DNA of 9,371 bases from Lachnospiraceae bacterium (lineage in GTDB: Bacteria; Bacillota; Clostridia; Lachnospirales; Lachnospiraceae): assembly GCA_003489085.1 (NCBI GenBank), contig DNJM01000228.1, positions 1 to 9,371 of the forward strand, in the 5' to 3' direction. Of the stretch, positions 1 to 5,819 are shown piece after piece. Each line of letters begins with the position of its first letter. Positions within the stretch are counted from its first letter, which is position 1. The notes beneath the pieces are model-generated. The model was given only the letters and a program-made list of their open reading frames with translations. It was not told the origin of the DNA and made no database searches. The position numbers and the translations under genes were made by a program.

Positions 1-274
1 TTACGCATAAATATCTGATGACATTGTCCATGATACGAACTCTCTGCTCGATCTCGCCCGGAACAGTAGTCTCAGCTTCAAAGTGGATGAAGTAGTAGTA
101 TCCTTCTTTCATTTTCTGAATTTCGTAAGCTAATCTTCTCTTACCCCATTCATCAACGTCTGTCACATTGCCGCCGAAACGCTCAACCAGTGCTTTTACT
201 TTCTCGATGACAGATGCTCTCTCTTCATCTTCAAGTTTTGCGCTTACAACAACAGCTAATTCATACTTGTTCAT
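1..274 (-). CDS. rpsF: 30S ribosomal protein S6, C-terminus cut by window edge
   Basis: Small-subunit ribosomal protein that binds 16S rRNA next to S18 in the platform of the 30S subunit. Reading from the ATG at 274, the protein begins MNKYELAVVV, continues through a WGKRRLAYEIQKMKEGYYY stretch typical of bacterial S6, and reaches RIMDNVIRYLCV at the window edge with no stop. The frame is 91 codons long here; S6 is usually about 95 to 100, so only a few residues are missing. The TTA at bases 1-3 is out of frame and is not the stop. A strong AGGAGG (284-289) precedes the ATG. The downstream partners ssb and rpsR are expected beyond the edge but cannot be seen. Identification is confident from the sequence pattern. 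Confidence 0.95.
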   Translation of the reverse strand, partial: MNKYELAVVVSAKLEDEERASVIEKVKALVERFGGNVTDVDEWGKRRLAYEIQKMKEGYYYFIHFEAETTVPGEIEQRVRIMDNVIRYLCV

Positions 275-285
275 TTACGTTTACC

Positions 286-327
286 TCCTTATGGCCTCTG
301 GCTTCCACCCCTACGTGGAAACAAGGA
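286..327 (-). promoter_or_regulatory. rpsF mRNA leader fold that would mask the Shine-Dalgarno
   Basis: In the RNA sense, UCCUU (plus-strand 323-327) is complementary to AAGGA (286-290), which is part of the rpsF Shine-Dalgarno AAGGAGG. Between them is a perfect 6-bp hairpin, UUCCAC (315-320) with GUGGAA (303-308) around a 6-base loop. Together they would form a leader in which the ribosome site is paired. Autoregulatory leaders bound by S6:S18 are known from other bacteria. The CCG trinucleotide described for that motif is absent here, so membership in the known class is uncertain. The pairing is seen in the sequence; the regulation is inferred. Confidence 0.4.
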
Positions 328-351
328 TAATTAATATATCACAATTAATTA
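328..351. repeat. AT-rich perfect inverted repeat upstream of rpsF
   Basis: TAATTAAT and ATTAATTA form perfect 8-base inverted arms separated by 8 bases. The repeat overlaps the candidate rpsF -10 element. It could be an operator for a dimeric protein or simply a by-product of AT-rich promoter DNA; the arms are low in complexity, so chance is a real possibility. Confidence 0.45.
333..341 (-). promoter_or_regulatory. candidate extended -10 promoter for rpsF
   Basis: On the minus strand the sequence reads TGATATATT. This is a TG-N extended -10 element joined to a TATATT hexamer (333-338), one base from consensus. No good -35 hexamer is present; the best is TTATGG, 18 bases upstream. Extended -10 promoters can work without one. 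Transcription would start near 326, placing the UCCUU of the leader fold at the very 5' end of the mRNA. The element sits inside an AT-rich inverted repeat (328-351). This is a motif match only. Confidence 0.35.
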
Positions 352-375
352 CTTTACCATAAAGGACAAACTTTT

Positions 376-564
376 TCAAGCTTTTTTTCGGATCTCTTTC
401 GTATTTCTTTCTACCTGTTTTCTCGGTATCATGATCTGATGGCCGCATCCAATACATTTCAGACGAAAATCCGCACCCACCCGCAGTATTTCCCACTCAA
501 AGCTTCCACAGGGATGCTTCTTTTTCAGTTTGACAATATCTCCTACTGCATACTGGTCTGCCAT
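376..564 (-). CDS. DUF951 family small protein
   Basis: A 62-residue protein matching the DUF951 family, which is common in Firmicutes and has no established function. Visible hallmarks are the YAVGDIVKLKKKHPCGS start, then EWEILRVGADFRLKC, then CIGCGHQIMIPR. Cys19, the Cys37-x2-Cys40 pair and His42 could form a small metal (zinc) site; that is my inference. The ATG at 564 has a good GGAGGTG a few bases upstream. The gene lies 18 bases after the sortase stop, so the two are probably co-transcribed, and it sits directly before rpsF, a neighbourhood I associate with this family in clostridia. No terminator is visible between it and rpsF, so it may be read through into the ribosomal operon. Family assignment is confident; function is unknown. 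Confidence 0.88.
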   Translation of the reverse strand: MADQYAVGDIVKLKKKHPCGSFEWEILRVGADFRLKCIGCGHQIMIPRKQVERNTKEIRKKA

Positions 565-582
565 ACCTTCACCTCCGTCTTC

Positions 583-1611
583 CTACTGCTGTGTATCTGC
601 TGTCTCCGACTGATCCGCTGCTTCTCCGGCACCACCTGCCATCTGCTCGCTGACTGCCACTGCATGAACGATGAACCGCTCGTCATCCCTTACATTGGTA
701 CATGTAGAAAGCGTCACAATTTTAGAGGTCACAAGTACTTCCACACCGGTCGCATAAGCGGAAGACTGCACAGTTTTATAAATATAATTCTGGAAATCCT
801 CATCCGATTCGAAGGCAATCTGATAGTTTTCTGCCATATCACTGACGACGCCGGCTGCGTATATCTGATACTTCGTTTCCTTTCCATCCGGCGTATAAAT
901 GTAAAAATACGGATATGCCTGCCAGTAATCCTTATCCTGGTAATTCACCAGCTCTGCGAACATCGTCTTATTCTTCATATTATGACCATAAATGATCGTA
1001 TTGCGGTCCGTAAAGTCAGGCTTATTGTTTCCATCAATAAAAAGAGCACCCAGCTTATTGTCATTCGCCTCAAAGGTTTTTGTCAGATAGGTTTTATTAT
1101 CTCCATTGAATACCACCGGATAATTAATAATAGCTGGTTCCTCAAAGCGAATCCATGCTGCTGTATCCGCATTTTTCTGCTTAAGCGCCGCAAAGTCTAC
1201 TGTAAAAATATCCGTTCCTTCCTCCGTTGTCTGCTGCGTAATCGCTATTTTCTGAATCTCCTCATACTCCTTCTCGCCTTCGTGATACTCCATAAAAATG
1301 CCGGCCAGTTGATAGAGGGAGTAGCACAGAACACAGACCGCAATCAGAAGGATTCCCGTGGTCAGATAATCCTTCCAGGTTCGTCTGCGCTTTTCCGTCT
1401 GCTTCTCACGCCGCTTCCGTCTGGCATAGAGCCGTCCCCGCTCTTCCAGCTCAATCTCTTCAAAGCGTTCATCCGTGTCCAGATCGTCGTCCTCATATTC
1501 ATCATTTTCGTATTCATCATCCTCGTCATATGCGTCATATTCATCATAATCATCGTCATATGCCTCATCGTACAGATCTTCATACTCCTGCTTCGAATGT
1601 CTCTTTCTCAT
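583..1611 (-). CDS. class B sortase with long acidic cytoplasmic tail
   Basis: Membrane-bound transpeptidase of the sortase B family, which cleaves a sorting signal on exported proteins and joins them to the cell wall or builds pili. The 342-residue form has a highly acidic Asp/Glu/Tyr tract (about residues 10-58), a basic stretch (60-80), one membrane segment (about 82-104) and then the catalytic domain. Catalytic residues are visible: His210 in IIYGHNM, Cys304 in TLSTCT and Arg312 in ERFIVHA. After the catalytic Arg there is an extra Ala/Gln/Glu-rich tail (about 321-342). The ATG at 1611 is chosen over the in-frame ATG at 1632 because AGAGGT (1618-1623) is spaced 6 bases from it, while the upstream ATG has no Shine-Dalgarno. 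No substrate with a sorting signal is encoded in the window; the neighbouring S8 protease has neither signal peptide nor sorting motif. A promoter candidate lies directly upstream. Confidence 0.9.
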   Translation of the reverse strand: MRKRHSKQEYEDLYDEAYDDDYDEYDAYDEDDEYENDEYEDDDLDTDERFEEIELEERGRLYARRKRREKQTEKRRRTWKDYLTTGILLIAVCVLCYSLYQLAGIFMEYHEGEKEYEEIQKIAITQQTTEEGTDIFTVDFAALKQKNADTAAWIRFEEPAIINYPVVFNGDNKTYLTKTFEANDNKLGALFIDGNNKPDFTDRNTIIYGHNMKNKTMFAELVNYQDKDYWQAYPYFYIYTPDGKETKYQIYAAGVVSDMAENYQIAFESDEDFQNYIYKTVQSSAYATGVEVLVTSKIVTLSTCTNVRDDERFIVHAVAVSEQMAGGAGEAADQSETADTQQ

Positions 1612-1656
1612 ACCATTACCTCTTTCTGGCATATTTCTTTGGTTTCTATGTGTTTC

Positions 1657-1685
1657 AGTATACTATATTTCGGTTACGAAAGCAA
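1657..1685 (-). promoter_or_regulatory. sigma-A-type promoter candidate for sortase-DUF951
   Basis: On the minus strand, TTGCTT (1680-1685) and TATACT (1657-1662) are separated by exactly 17 bases. The start point would be near 1650, about 40 bases before the sortase ATG. The -35 overlaps the last codons of the upstream protease gene. This suggests the sortase has its own transcription independent of the protease. Motif match only. Confidence 0.5.
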
Positions 1686-3371
1686 TTCAAATACCCGATA
1701 CAAATTAAGTGCCCCATATCCCCATTCCCGATTCGGATAATCCCGGTTTCTGTCACGGGAAGCCCCACGGATCAGATAATTCTTTATACTCTTTCCATTT
1801 AAAGACGGAATGGCACCCCGTACGGCTGCCCATTCCATCAAAAGCGCTGCAGCTCCCGCCGTCTGCGCGGCTGATATGCTCGTACCGGAGCGTACTGCGT
1901 ACAGCCCCACGTCTGCATTTCCCGGTACAGAACCTTTTATCGCCACTCCCGGAGCGGCCATATCCGGCTTCACCCTTCCATTGGTCAGATAACCGCGGCT
2001 GGCATTCAGATACAAACTTCCGTCCCGATAGTTATATGCTGTCATCGTCATAGCACCTTCTGTGTCTCCCGGATTCGTTATCGTATTCTCCGGCGACGAT
2101 TCTACAAAATACGTTTCCTCTGTAATCATCCTGCCGACCGGGAGCCACATATGAAAACCAATATCAAATTCGATCTCACCATATATCTGAAACTTCCAGA
2201 TTCCCGGAGCCGGATCCAGAAAACGAAGAAAAATCAGCGTACTTCCGGACTGGCGCTCTACACGTATATATGTGGCCTGAATCCGAGTAGGGAGGAAAAC
2301 AAAGCGAAAGTTCTGTACTTCTCCTCCCAGATTCGTCTTGATCTCTGCCCGCTCCCCGGTCGGTGCAATAATATTCATGGAATAGAAATTCGGCATATCC
2401 CCCCAGAATTCCATAACAAATCCCGTTTCTTTCTCTCCTATCCGAAGCTCTGCTGTCAGATCGCGGTCTCCTTCCCGGATTCTTCCGCTAAAATGATGCC
2501 TTGCGTTTCCTTCGTTCCCGGCTGCAACAGAAACCGCATTCTGGGCATAGCTGCTGACCCAGTTCAAAAACTGCTGTAAGGGTCCTGTACCCAGATGCGC
2601 CCCCTGGCTGGTTCCAAGTCCAATACATATGGACAACGGCTTTTTCATCCTTCTGGCGCATTGTACTGCGTAATGCACGGCAAACATAATGTCATCCTCC
2701 TGATAGGCGTCAGCCTCCTCCGGGAGCAGATAAAATTCCCTTAGATATTGCTTGATCGGTTTTAATTTCACCACAATAATCGTCGCCTCCGGCGCAGCTC
2801 CGGAAAACCCTTCTGCAGGATCCGCACTTCCTGCAGCAATGCCTGCCAGAAAGGTTCCATGCCCGTTCTCATCCCGGGAGGGTACGACGGCATAGGGATT
2901 CTCGCTTTCCAAAGCCTCGTTAATCTGCTGTTCCGTGAATTCTGTTCCGTATGGTACATTGGCTCCCGGCTCTCCGGCAGGTATACTTTGGTCCCAGATA
3001 CAGGTAATTCTGCTTGTTCCGGCTGCGTTTCGGAATGCCGGATGCCTGTAATCAATGCCGGAATCAATGACCGCAATGACCATCCCGTTTCCCTTCAGAT
3101 TCAGATATGGCTGATTCTGCACCTGGGTAATTCCCGATGCCAAAAGCGCCTCCTCATCCATGTAAGTATAATATTTTGGAATAGAACCATAATTTCCTTC
3201 ATTGACATGGATGGGGCTGACTGCATCCAGTGGTGTATAAATCACTGCATATTCCTCGCTGATAATTTTAAAATAATCACTAGATATGTAGCCTATCGAT
3301 CCATGCATATTACTGCTGTACTGCACGATAAAATTCGCATAATTTTCATTTTCCGCAGGTAGTAATGCCAT
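1674..3371 (-). CDS. S8 subtilisin-family protease, Csp-like
   Basis: A 565-residue serine protease with the complete subtilisin triad: Asp103 (AVIDSGID), His171 (ENGHGTFLAG) and Ser498 (SGTSISAAQTAG), plus oxyanion-hole Asn286 (AAGNEGN). Residues 1 to about 75 resemble the short prodomain of clostridial Csp proteases. The stretch of about 300-430 between the Asn and Ser blocks is beta-rich and fits the jelly-roll insert of that group; the length also matches (about 550-580). There is no signal peptide or membrane segment, so it is probably cytosolic or packaged into spores. In Clostridium, Csp proteases activate the cortex-lytic enzyme SleC during germination; applying that here is inference, as no germination gene is nearby and several paralogues can exist per genome. 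The ATG at 3371 has GGAG 7 bases upstream. The gene stands alone, behind the coaD terminator and ahead of the sortase promoter. Confidence 0.9.
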   Translation of the reverse strand: MALLPAENENYANFIVQYSSNMHGSIGYISSDYFKIISEEYAVIYTPLDAVSPIHVNEGNYGSIPKYYTYMDEEALLASGITQVQNQPYLNLKGNGMVIAVIDSGIDYRHPAFRNAAGTSRITCIWDQSIPAGEPGANVPYGTEFTEQQINEALESENPYAVVPSRDENGHGTFLAGIAAGSADPAEGFSGAAPEATIIVVKLKPIKQYLREFYLLPEEADAYQEDDIMFAVHYAVQCARRMKKPLSICIGLGTSQGAHLGTGPLQQFLNWVSSYAQNAVSVAAGNEGNARHHFSGRIREGDRDLTAELRIGEKETGFVMEFWGDMPNFYSMNIIAPTGERAEIKTNLGGEVQNFRFVFLPTRIQATYIRVERQSGSTLIFLRFLDPAPGIWKFQIYGEIEFDIGFHMWLPVGRMITEETYFVESSPENTITNPGDTEGAMTMTAYNYRDGSLYLNASRGYLTNGRVKPDMAAPGVAIKGSVPGNADVGLYAVRSGTSISAAQTAGAAALLMEWAAVRGAIPSLNGKSIKNYLIRGASRDRNRDYPNREWGYGALNLYRVFELLS

Positions 3372-3396
3372 ATAATTGCTCCATACGCTTTTTTTA

Positions 3397-3423
3397 TATC
3401 TATGCCTGCTTTTCCCTGTTTAT
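3397..3423 (-). promoter_or_regulatory. weak sigma-E-like promoter candidate for the S8 protease
   Basis: No good sigma-A promoter is visible between the coaD terminator and the protease. The minus strand has ATA (3421-3423), 16 bases, then CATAGATA (3397-3404), which partly matches the mother-cell sigma-E pattern (ATA, 16-18 bases, CATACANT). The match is incomplete and the region is A-rich, so it may be chance. It is recorded because csp genes of other clostridia are expressed during sporulation. Confidence 0.2.
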
Positions 3424-3437
3424 CTCTTTTCTAACCG

Positions 3438-3464
3438 AAAAAAAGATGGCTGACCGCCACCTTT
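3438..3464 (-). terminator. rho-independent terminator after coaD
   Basis: In the RNA sense GGUGGC (3456-3461) pairs with GCCAUC (3445-3450) around the loop GGUCA, with one G-U pair. The stem can be extended by A-U pairs on the outside. It is followed by seven uridines (3438-3444). It starts 16 bases after the coaD stop and would end the lrgAB-coaD transcript, separating it from the protease gene. Confidence 0.8.
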
Positions 3465-3479
3465 CTTTCACCCTCAACT

Positions 3480-3971
3480 CTATTCATGCCGCCTGGGGAA
3501 CTTTTTCCGAAAAGCTTCCTCCACATTCTTCGGGACAAACTTGGAAATATCAGCCCCATAGTATCCGACTTCCTTTACAATAGTAGAACTCAGGAATGCA
3601 TATTCCAGACTCGTTGTAAAAAACATCGTATCGATATTGGGATCAATACTGTGGTTCGTCTGGGCAATCTGCATCTCCACTTCAAAATCCGTAACAGCCC
3701 TCAGGCCTCTGATAATCAGATGCGCATCATTCTCCCTCGCGAACTCTACTGTCATACCATCAAACATTTTCACTGTAACATTCGGGAAGTCCTTCGTAGC
3801 CTCTTTTAAAAGCTCTACTCTTTCCTGTAATGTGAACATCGGCGTTTTCTTAGCATGATTAATGAGTACGCCGATAATCAACTCATCAACTACTTTGGAA
3901 GCTCGTTTAATAATATCAAGATGTCCCAGCGTAACTGGATCAAAGCTTCCTGGATACACTGCTTTTATCAT
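3480..3971 (-). CDS. coaD: phosphopantetheine adenylyltransferase
   Basis: Catalyses ATP plus 4'-phosphopantetheine to dephospho-CoA and pyrophosphate, the penultimate step of coenzyme A synthesis, in the cytosol. The 163-residue length is normal for the family (about 160). The nucleotidyltransferase signature is complete: YPGSFDPVTLGH with the T-x-G-H motif at 14-17, IIRGLRAVTDFEVEMQ at about 86-101, and the SSTIVKE motif at 128-134 that matches the family ISSTxxR/K block. The ATG at 3971 has AAGGAAGG upstream. The 33-base gap after lrgB holds no terminator, so it is probably the last gene of lrgA-lrgB-coaD. In many Firmicutes coaD follows rsmD; that gene is not here, so the pairing with lrgAB is the notable point. 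Confidence 0.97.
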   Translation of the reverse strand: MIKAVYPGSFDPVTLGHLDIIKRASKVVDELIIGVLINHAKKTPMFTLQERVELLKEATKDFPNVTVKMFDGMTVEFARENDAHLIIRGLRAVTDFEVEMQIAQTNHSIDPNIDTMFFTTSLEYAFLSSTIVKEVGYYGADISKFVPKNVEEAFRKKFPRRHE

Positions 3972-4004
3972 TGGATTTTCCTTCCTTTTAGCGTATTTGT
4001 AAAT

Positions 4005-4697
4005 TTATAGCAGCGGCGCAAAAACCGGCGCCAATATCACAGTAAGAAGACCTGCTACTACAATAGCCAGACCGCTCATTGCACCTTCCACCTGACCCAG
4101 CTCCAGAGCCTTCGCCGTTCCCAGTGCATGAGATGACGTACCGATTGCCAGCCCTTTAGCGATTGGTTCAGAAATATGAAAGAACCGAAATACTGCCTCC
4201 GCTATAACATTTCCAAGGATGCCTGTAATGATGATAACCGCTACTGTAATCGTTGCGATACCGCCAAGTTCCTCTGAAACTCCTATGCCAATTGCAGTTG
4301 TAATAGACTTAGGAAGCAGGGTAACATAAAGCTCATGGGAAAGGTCAAAGGCCTTTGCCAGCAGGAAAACCCCTCCCAGACTTGCCAGTACGCCCGAACA
4401 AATTCCCACCATAACCGCTTTCCAATGTTTCTTCAACAGTTTCATCTGCTCATAGAGCGGAACTGCCAGACAGACCGTTGCCGGAGTCAGCAAATAGCTG
4501 ATATACTTTGCACTTTCCTGATATGTTTCATACTTTATGTCCCAGAGGCTCAATACCCCCATAACCGCCAGAATCCCAATCAGGATCGGATTCACAATGG
4601 CCATCTTCATCTTTTTCTTCAGGAGCAGCCCCAGCTCATAAGCCAGCAGGCTGAGCACTGCTCCGAAAAAAAAGGACTCTGTTACTATCTGTTTCAT
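4005..4697 (-). CDS. lrgB: LrgB/CidB family membrane protein
   Basis: A 230-residue polytopic membrane protein of the LrgB family, which acts with LrgA. In staphylococci the Lrg/Cid proteins modulate murein hydrolase activity and lysis; in Bacillus subtilis the related PftAB pair is a pyruvate transporter. Family blocks are visible: LLPKSITTAIGIGVSEELGG in the middle, and GLAIGTSSHALGTAKALELG followed by EGAMSGLAIV near the C-terminus. The frame is open further upstream to an ATG at 4802, but that extension is hydrophilic, lies inside lrgA and would give an atypical N-terminus. The ATG at 4697 overlaps the lrgA stop as ATGA, gives the usual family length and implies translational coupling. 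The actual substrate cannot be told from sequence. Confidence 0.93.
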   Translation of the reverse strand: MKQIVTESFFFGAVLSLLAYELGLLLKKKMKMAIVNPILIGILAVMGVLSLWDIKYETYQESAKYISYLLTPATVCLAVPLYEQMKLLKKHWKAVMVGICSGVLASLGGVFLLAKAFDLSHELYVTLLPKSITTAIGIGVSEELGGIATITVAVIIITGILGNVIAEAVFRFFHISEPIAKGLAIGTSSHALGTAKALELGQVEGAMSGLAIVVAGLLTVILAPVFAPLL

Positions 4698-5053
4698 CCG
4701 TCTTTCCGTTTCCCCTTTCGTATCATCCTCTGCGTCATTCTTCCGGTCACCGCCATAACCAGAACCGTAATTCCTGCCGTAATCACGCTGACCGGTATCC
4801 ATACCGGCCGCAGTACATCCCAGGCTGTAAGCAGACCGACTCCCGCCGGAATAAACATCACCGGCATGATCTCTACCAGAAAATCTGCTGTTTCTTTAAT
4901 CTGTTCCAGCCGGATGATACTGGTACATAAAAATATAAGCATCAGCGCCAGACCCCAGACACTGGCCGGAACCGGCAGCGGAAGGCATACATTCAAAAGC
5001 TCCCCAAGGAAGGCTACTGCAAGGATGATACTGAATTGCTTCAACAGCCGCAT
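4694..5053 (-). CDS. lrgA: LrgA/CidA family holin-like membrane protein
   Basis: A 119-residue, very hydrophobic protein with about four membrane segments, the usual size and layout for LrgA/CidA. Recognisable blocks are FLGELLNVCLPLPVPASVWG near the N-terminus and IMPVMFIPAGVGLL in the middle, followed by a basic cytosolic tail ending RMIRKGKRKDG. It forms a pair with LrgB, whose ATG overlaps this stop by 4 bases. The ATG at 5053 is preceded by AAGGAAG (5061-5067). A near-perfect promoter lies immediately upstream. In other Firmicutes these operons are controlled by the LytSR two-component system; no lytSR genes are in the window. Confidence 0.93.
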   Translation of the reverse strand: MRLLKQFSIILAVAFLGELLNVCLPLPVPASVWGLALMLIFLCTSIIRLEQIKETADFLVEIMPVMFIPAGVGLLTAWDVLRPVWIPVSVITAGITVLVMAVTGRMTQRMIRKGKRKDG

Positions 5054-5068
5054 TTTATCTCTTCCTTT

Positions 5069-5083
5069 CCGTATATAATACGG
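5069..5083 (-). promoter_or_regulatory. palindrome at the lrgA transcription start
   Basis: The minus strand reads CCGTATTATATACGG: perfect 6-base inverted arms (CCGTAT / ATACGG) around 3 bases. It begins about where transcription should start (near 5082) and ends just before the lrgA Shine-Dalgarno. It could be a repressor operator or, in RNA, a short hairpin at the extreme 5' end of the mRNA. The symmetry is seen; either function is inference. Confidence 0.5.
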
Positions 5084-5088
5084 CTTTG

Positions 5089-5117
5089 ATTATAGAGATC
5101 ATGAAAGCGGATGTCAA
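5089..5117 (-). promoter_or_regulatory. consensus sigma-A promoter for lrgA-lrgB-coaD
   Basis: The minus strand carries TTGACA (5112-5117), a 17-base spacer and TATAAT (5089-5094), identical to the housekeeping consensus at both hexamers and in spacing. The -35 starts only 21 bases after the phoU stop. No terminator is visible between phoU and this promoter, so read-through from the pst operon could also feed lrgAB. Confidence 0.85.
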
Positions 5118-5138
5118 GAAATTCTGTGGAAATGCTCT

Positions 5139-5816
5139 TTATTCTCCCGGTACTGCATCTGACTGCTTCTCCGTATTGCGGTGTATCCCCGTAATGGAAA
5201 ATTCCACCCATTCCGCAATATTGGTTGCATGATCGCCGATCCGCTCCAGATATTTTGTCACCATGATCAGATCAAAAATCTTCTTTCCATGCGCCCCTTT
5301 TTCCTCCTGAATACAGGCAATCAGCTGCTCTCTGATCTCTTCAAAATACCGGTCTACCGTATCATCCGCAAGTATGACATTCCTTGCCAACGTCAGATTC
5401 TTTGACACATACGCCGTAACACTGTCCCTTACCATCCTGCTGACGGCATCCGCCATAATACCAATCTCCTCGATATCCGTTGCCGTATTATGTTTCGATG
5501 AAATTACAATTTCCGCAATATCGGATGTCTGATCCCCAATACGCTCCATATCTGTAATCATTTTTAATGCCGCAGAAATTCTTCTCAGATCTCTTGCCAC
5601 CGGCTGCTGCTGCAGCAGAAGCCTTAGACAAAGGCGTTCGATATCCTTCTCCATCTGATCGATCTCCATATCCGCTTCGATGACAGCCTTTGCCTGACCG
5701 GCATCACCCTCCTGCAGTGATCTGGTCGCATTGGCAATTGCAATTTCACACAGCTCTCCCATATGGGTAAGCTTTTCCTCCAATAGCTCCAACTGTCTGT
5801 CAAATCTATTCCGCAT
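5139..5816 (-). CDS. phoU: phosphate signalling protein PhoU
   Basis: A 225-residue, all-helical peripheral cytosolic protein that links the Pst transporter to the phosphate two-component system and limits phosphate uptake. It is made of two PhoU repeats, each carrying the metal-cluster signature: ERIGDQTSD at about 91-99 in the first and ERIGDHATN at about 191-199 in the second. The QQQPVARDLRRISAALKMI stretch (about 69-87) is also typical. The ATG at 5816 lies 3 bases after the pstB stop; the nearest strong GGAGG is 13 bases away, so translational coupling to pstB is likely. It is the last gene of pstSCAB-phoU. No phoR/phoP regulator genes are in the window. Confidence 0.96.
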   Translation of the reverse strand: MRNRFDRQLELLEEKLTHMGELCEIAIANATRSLQEGDAGQAKAVIEADMEIDQMEKDIERLCLRLLLQQQPVARDLRRISAALKMITDMERIGDQTSDIAEIVISSKHNTATDIEEIGIMADAVSRMVRDSVTAYVSKNLTLARNVILADDTVDRYFEEIREQLIACIQEEKGAHGKKIFDLIMVTKYLERIGDHATNIAEWVEFSITGIHRNTEKQSDAVPGE

Positions 5817-5819
5817 GAT

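Noticed and set aside
1..3. TTA at the window edge read as the rpsF stop
   Set aside because: It is not in the rpsF frame. The codons run 4-2, 7-5 and so on from the ATG at 274, so the gene continues past the edge.
1612..1632. Upstream ATG of the sortase at 1632
   Set aside because: It lacks a Shine-Dalgarno, and the AGAGGT that would serve the ATG at 1611 lies within this extension.
439..1740. Long plus-strand open frame (433 codons) opposite the sortase
   Set aside because: It is the complement of the real sortase gene and its acidic repeat tract. The product is rich in Ile/Cys/Arg runs with no domain, and its ATG at 439 has no Shine-Dalgarno.
2768..3076. Minus-strand open frame (102 codons) inside the protease gene
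   Set aside because: It is an out-of-frame shadow of the S8 protease, whose own frame carries the catalytic Asp and His motifs in this stretch.
4698..4802. Upstream extension of lrgB to an ATG at 4802
   Set aside because: It would add 35 hydrophilic residues overlapping lrgA. The ATGA overlap start at 4697 gives the usual family length.
4335..5078. Plus-strand open frame (247 codons) opposite lrgA/lrgB
   Set aside because: It is antisense to two well-recognised genes, its low-complexity product matches no family I know, and no ribosome site is present.
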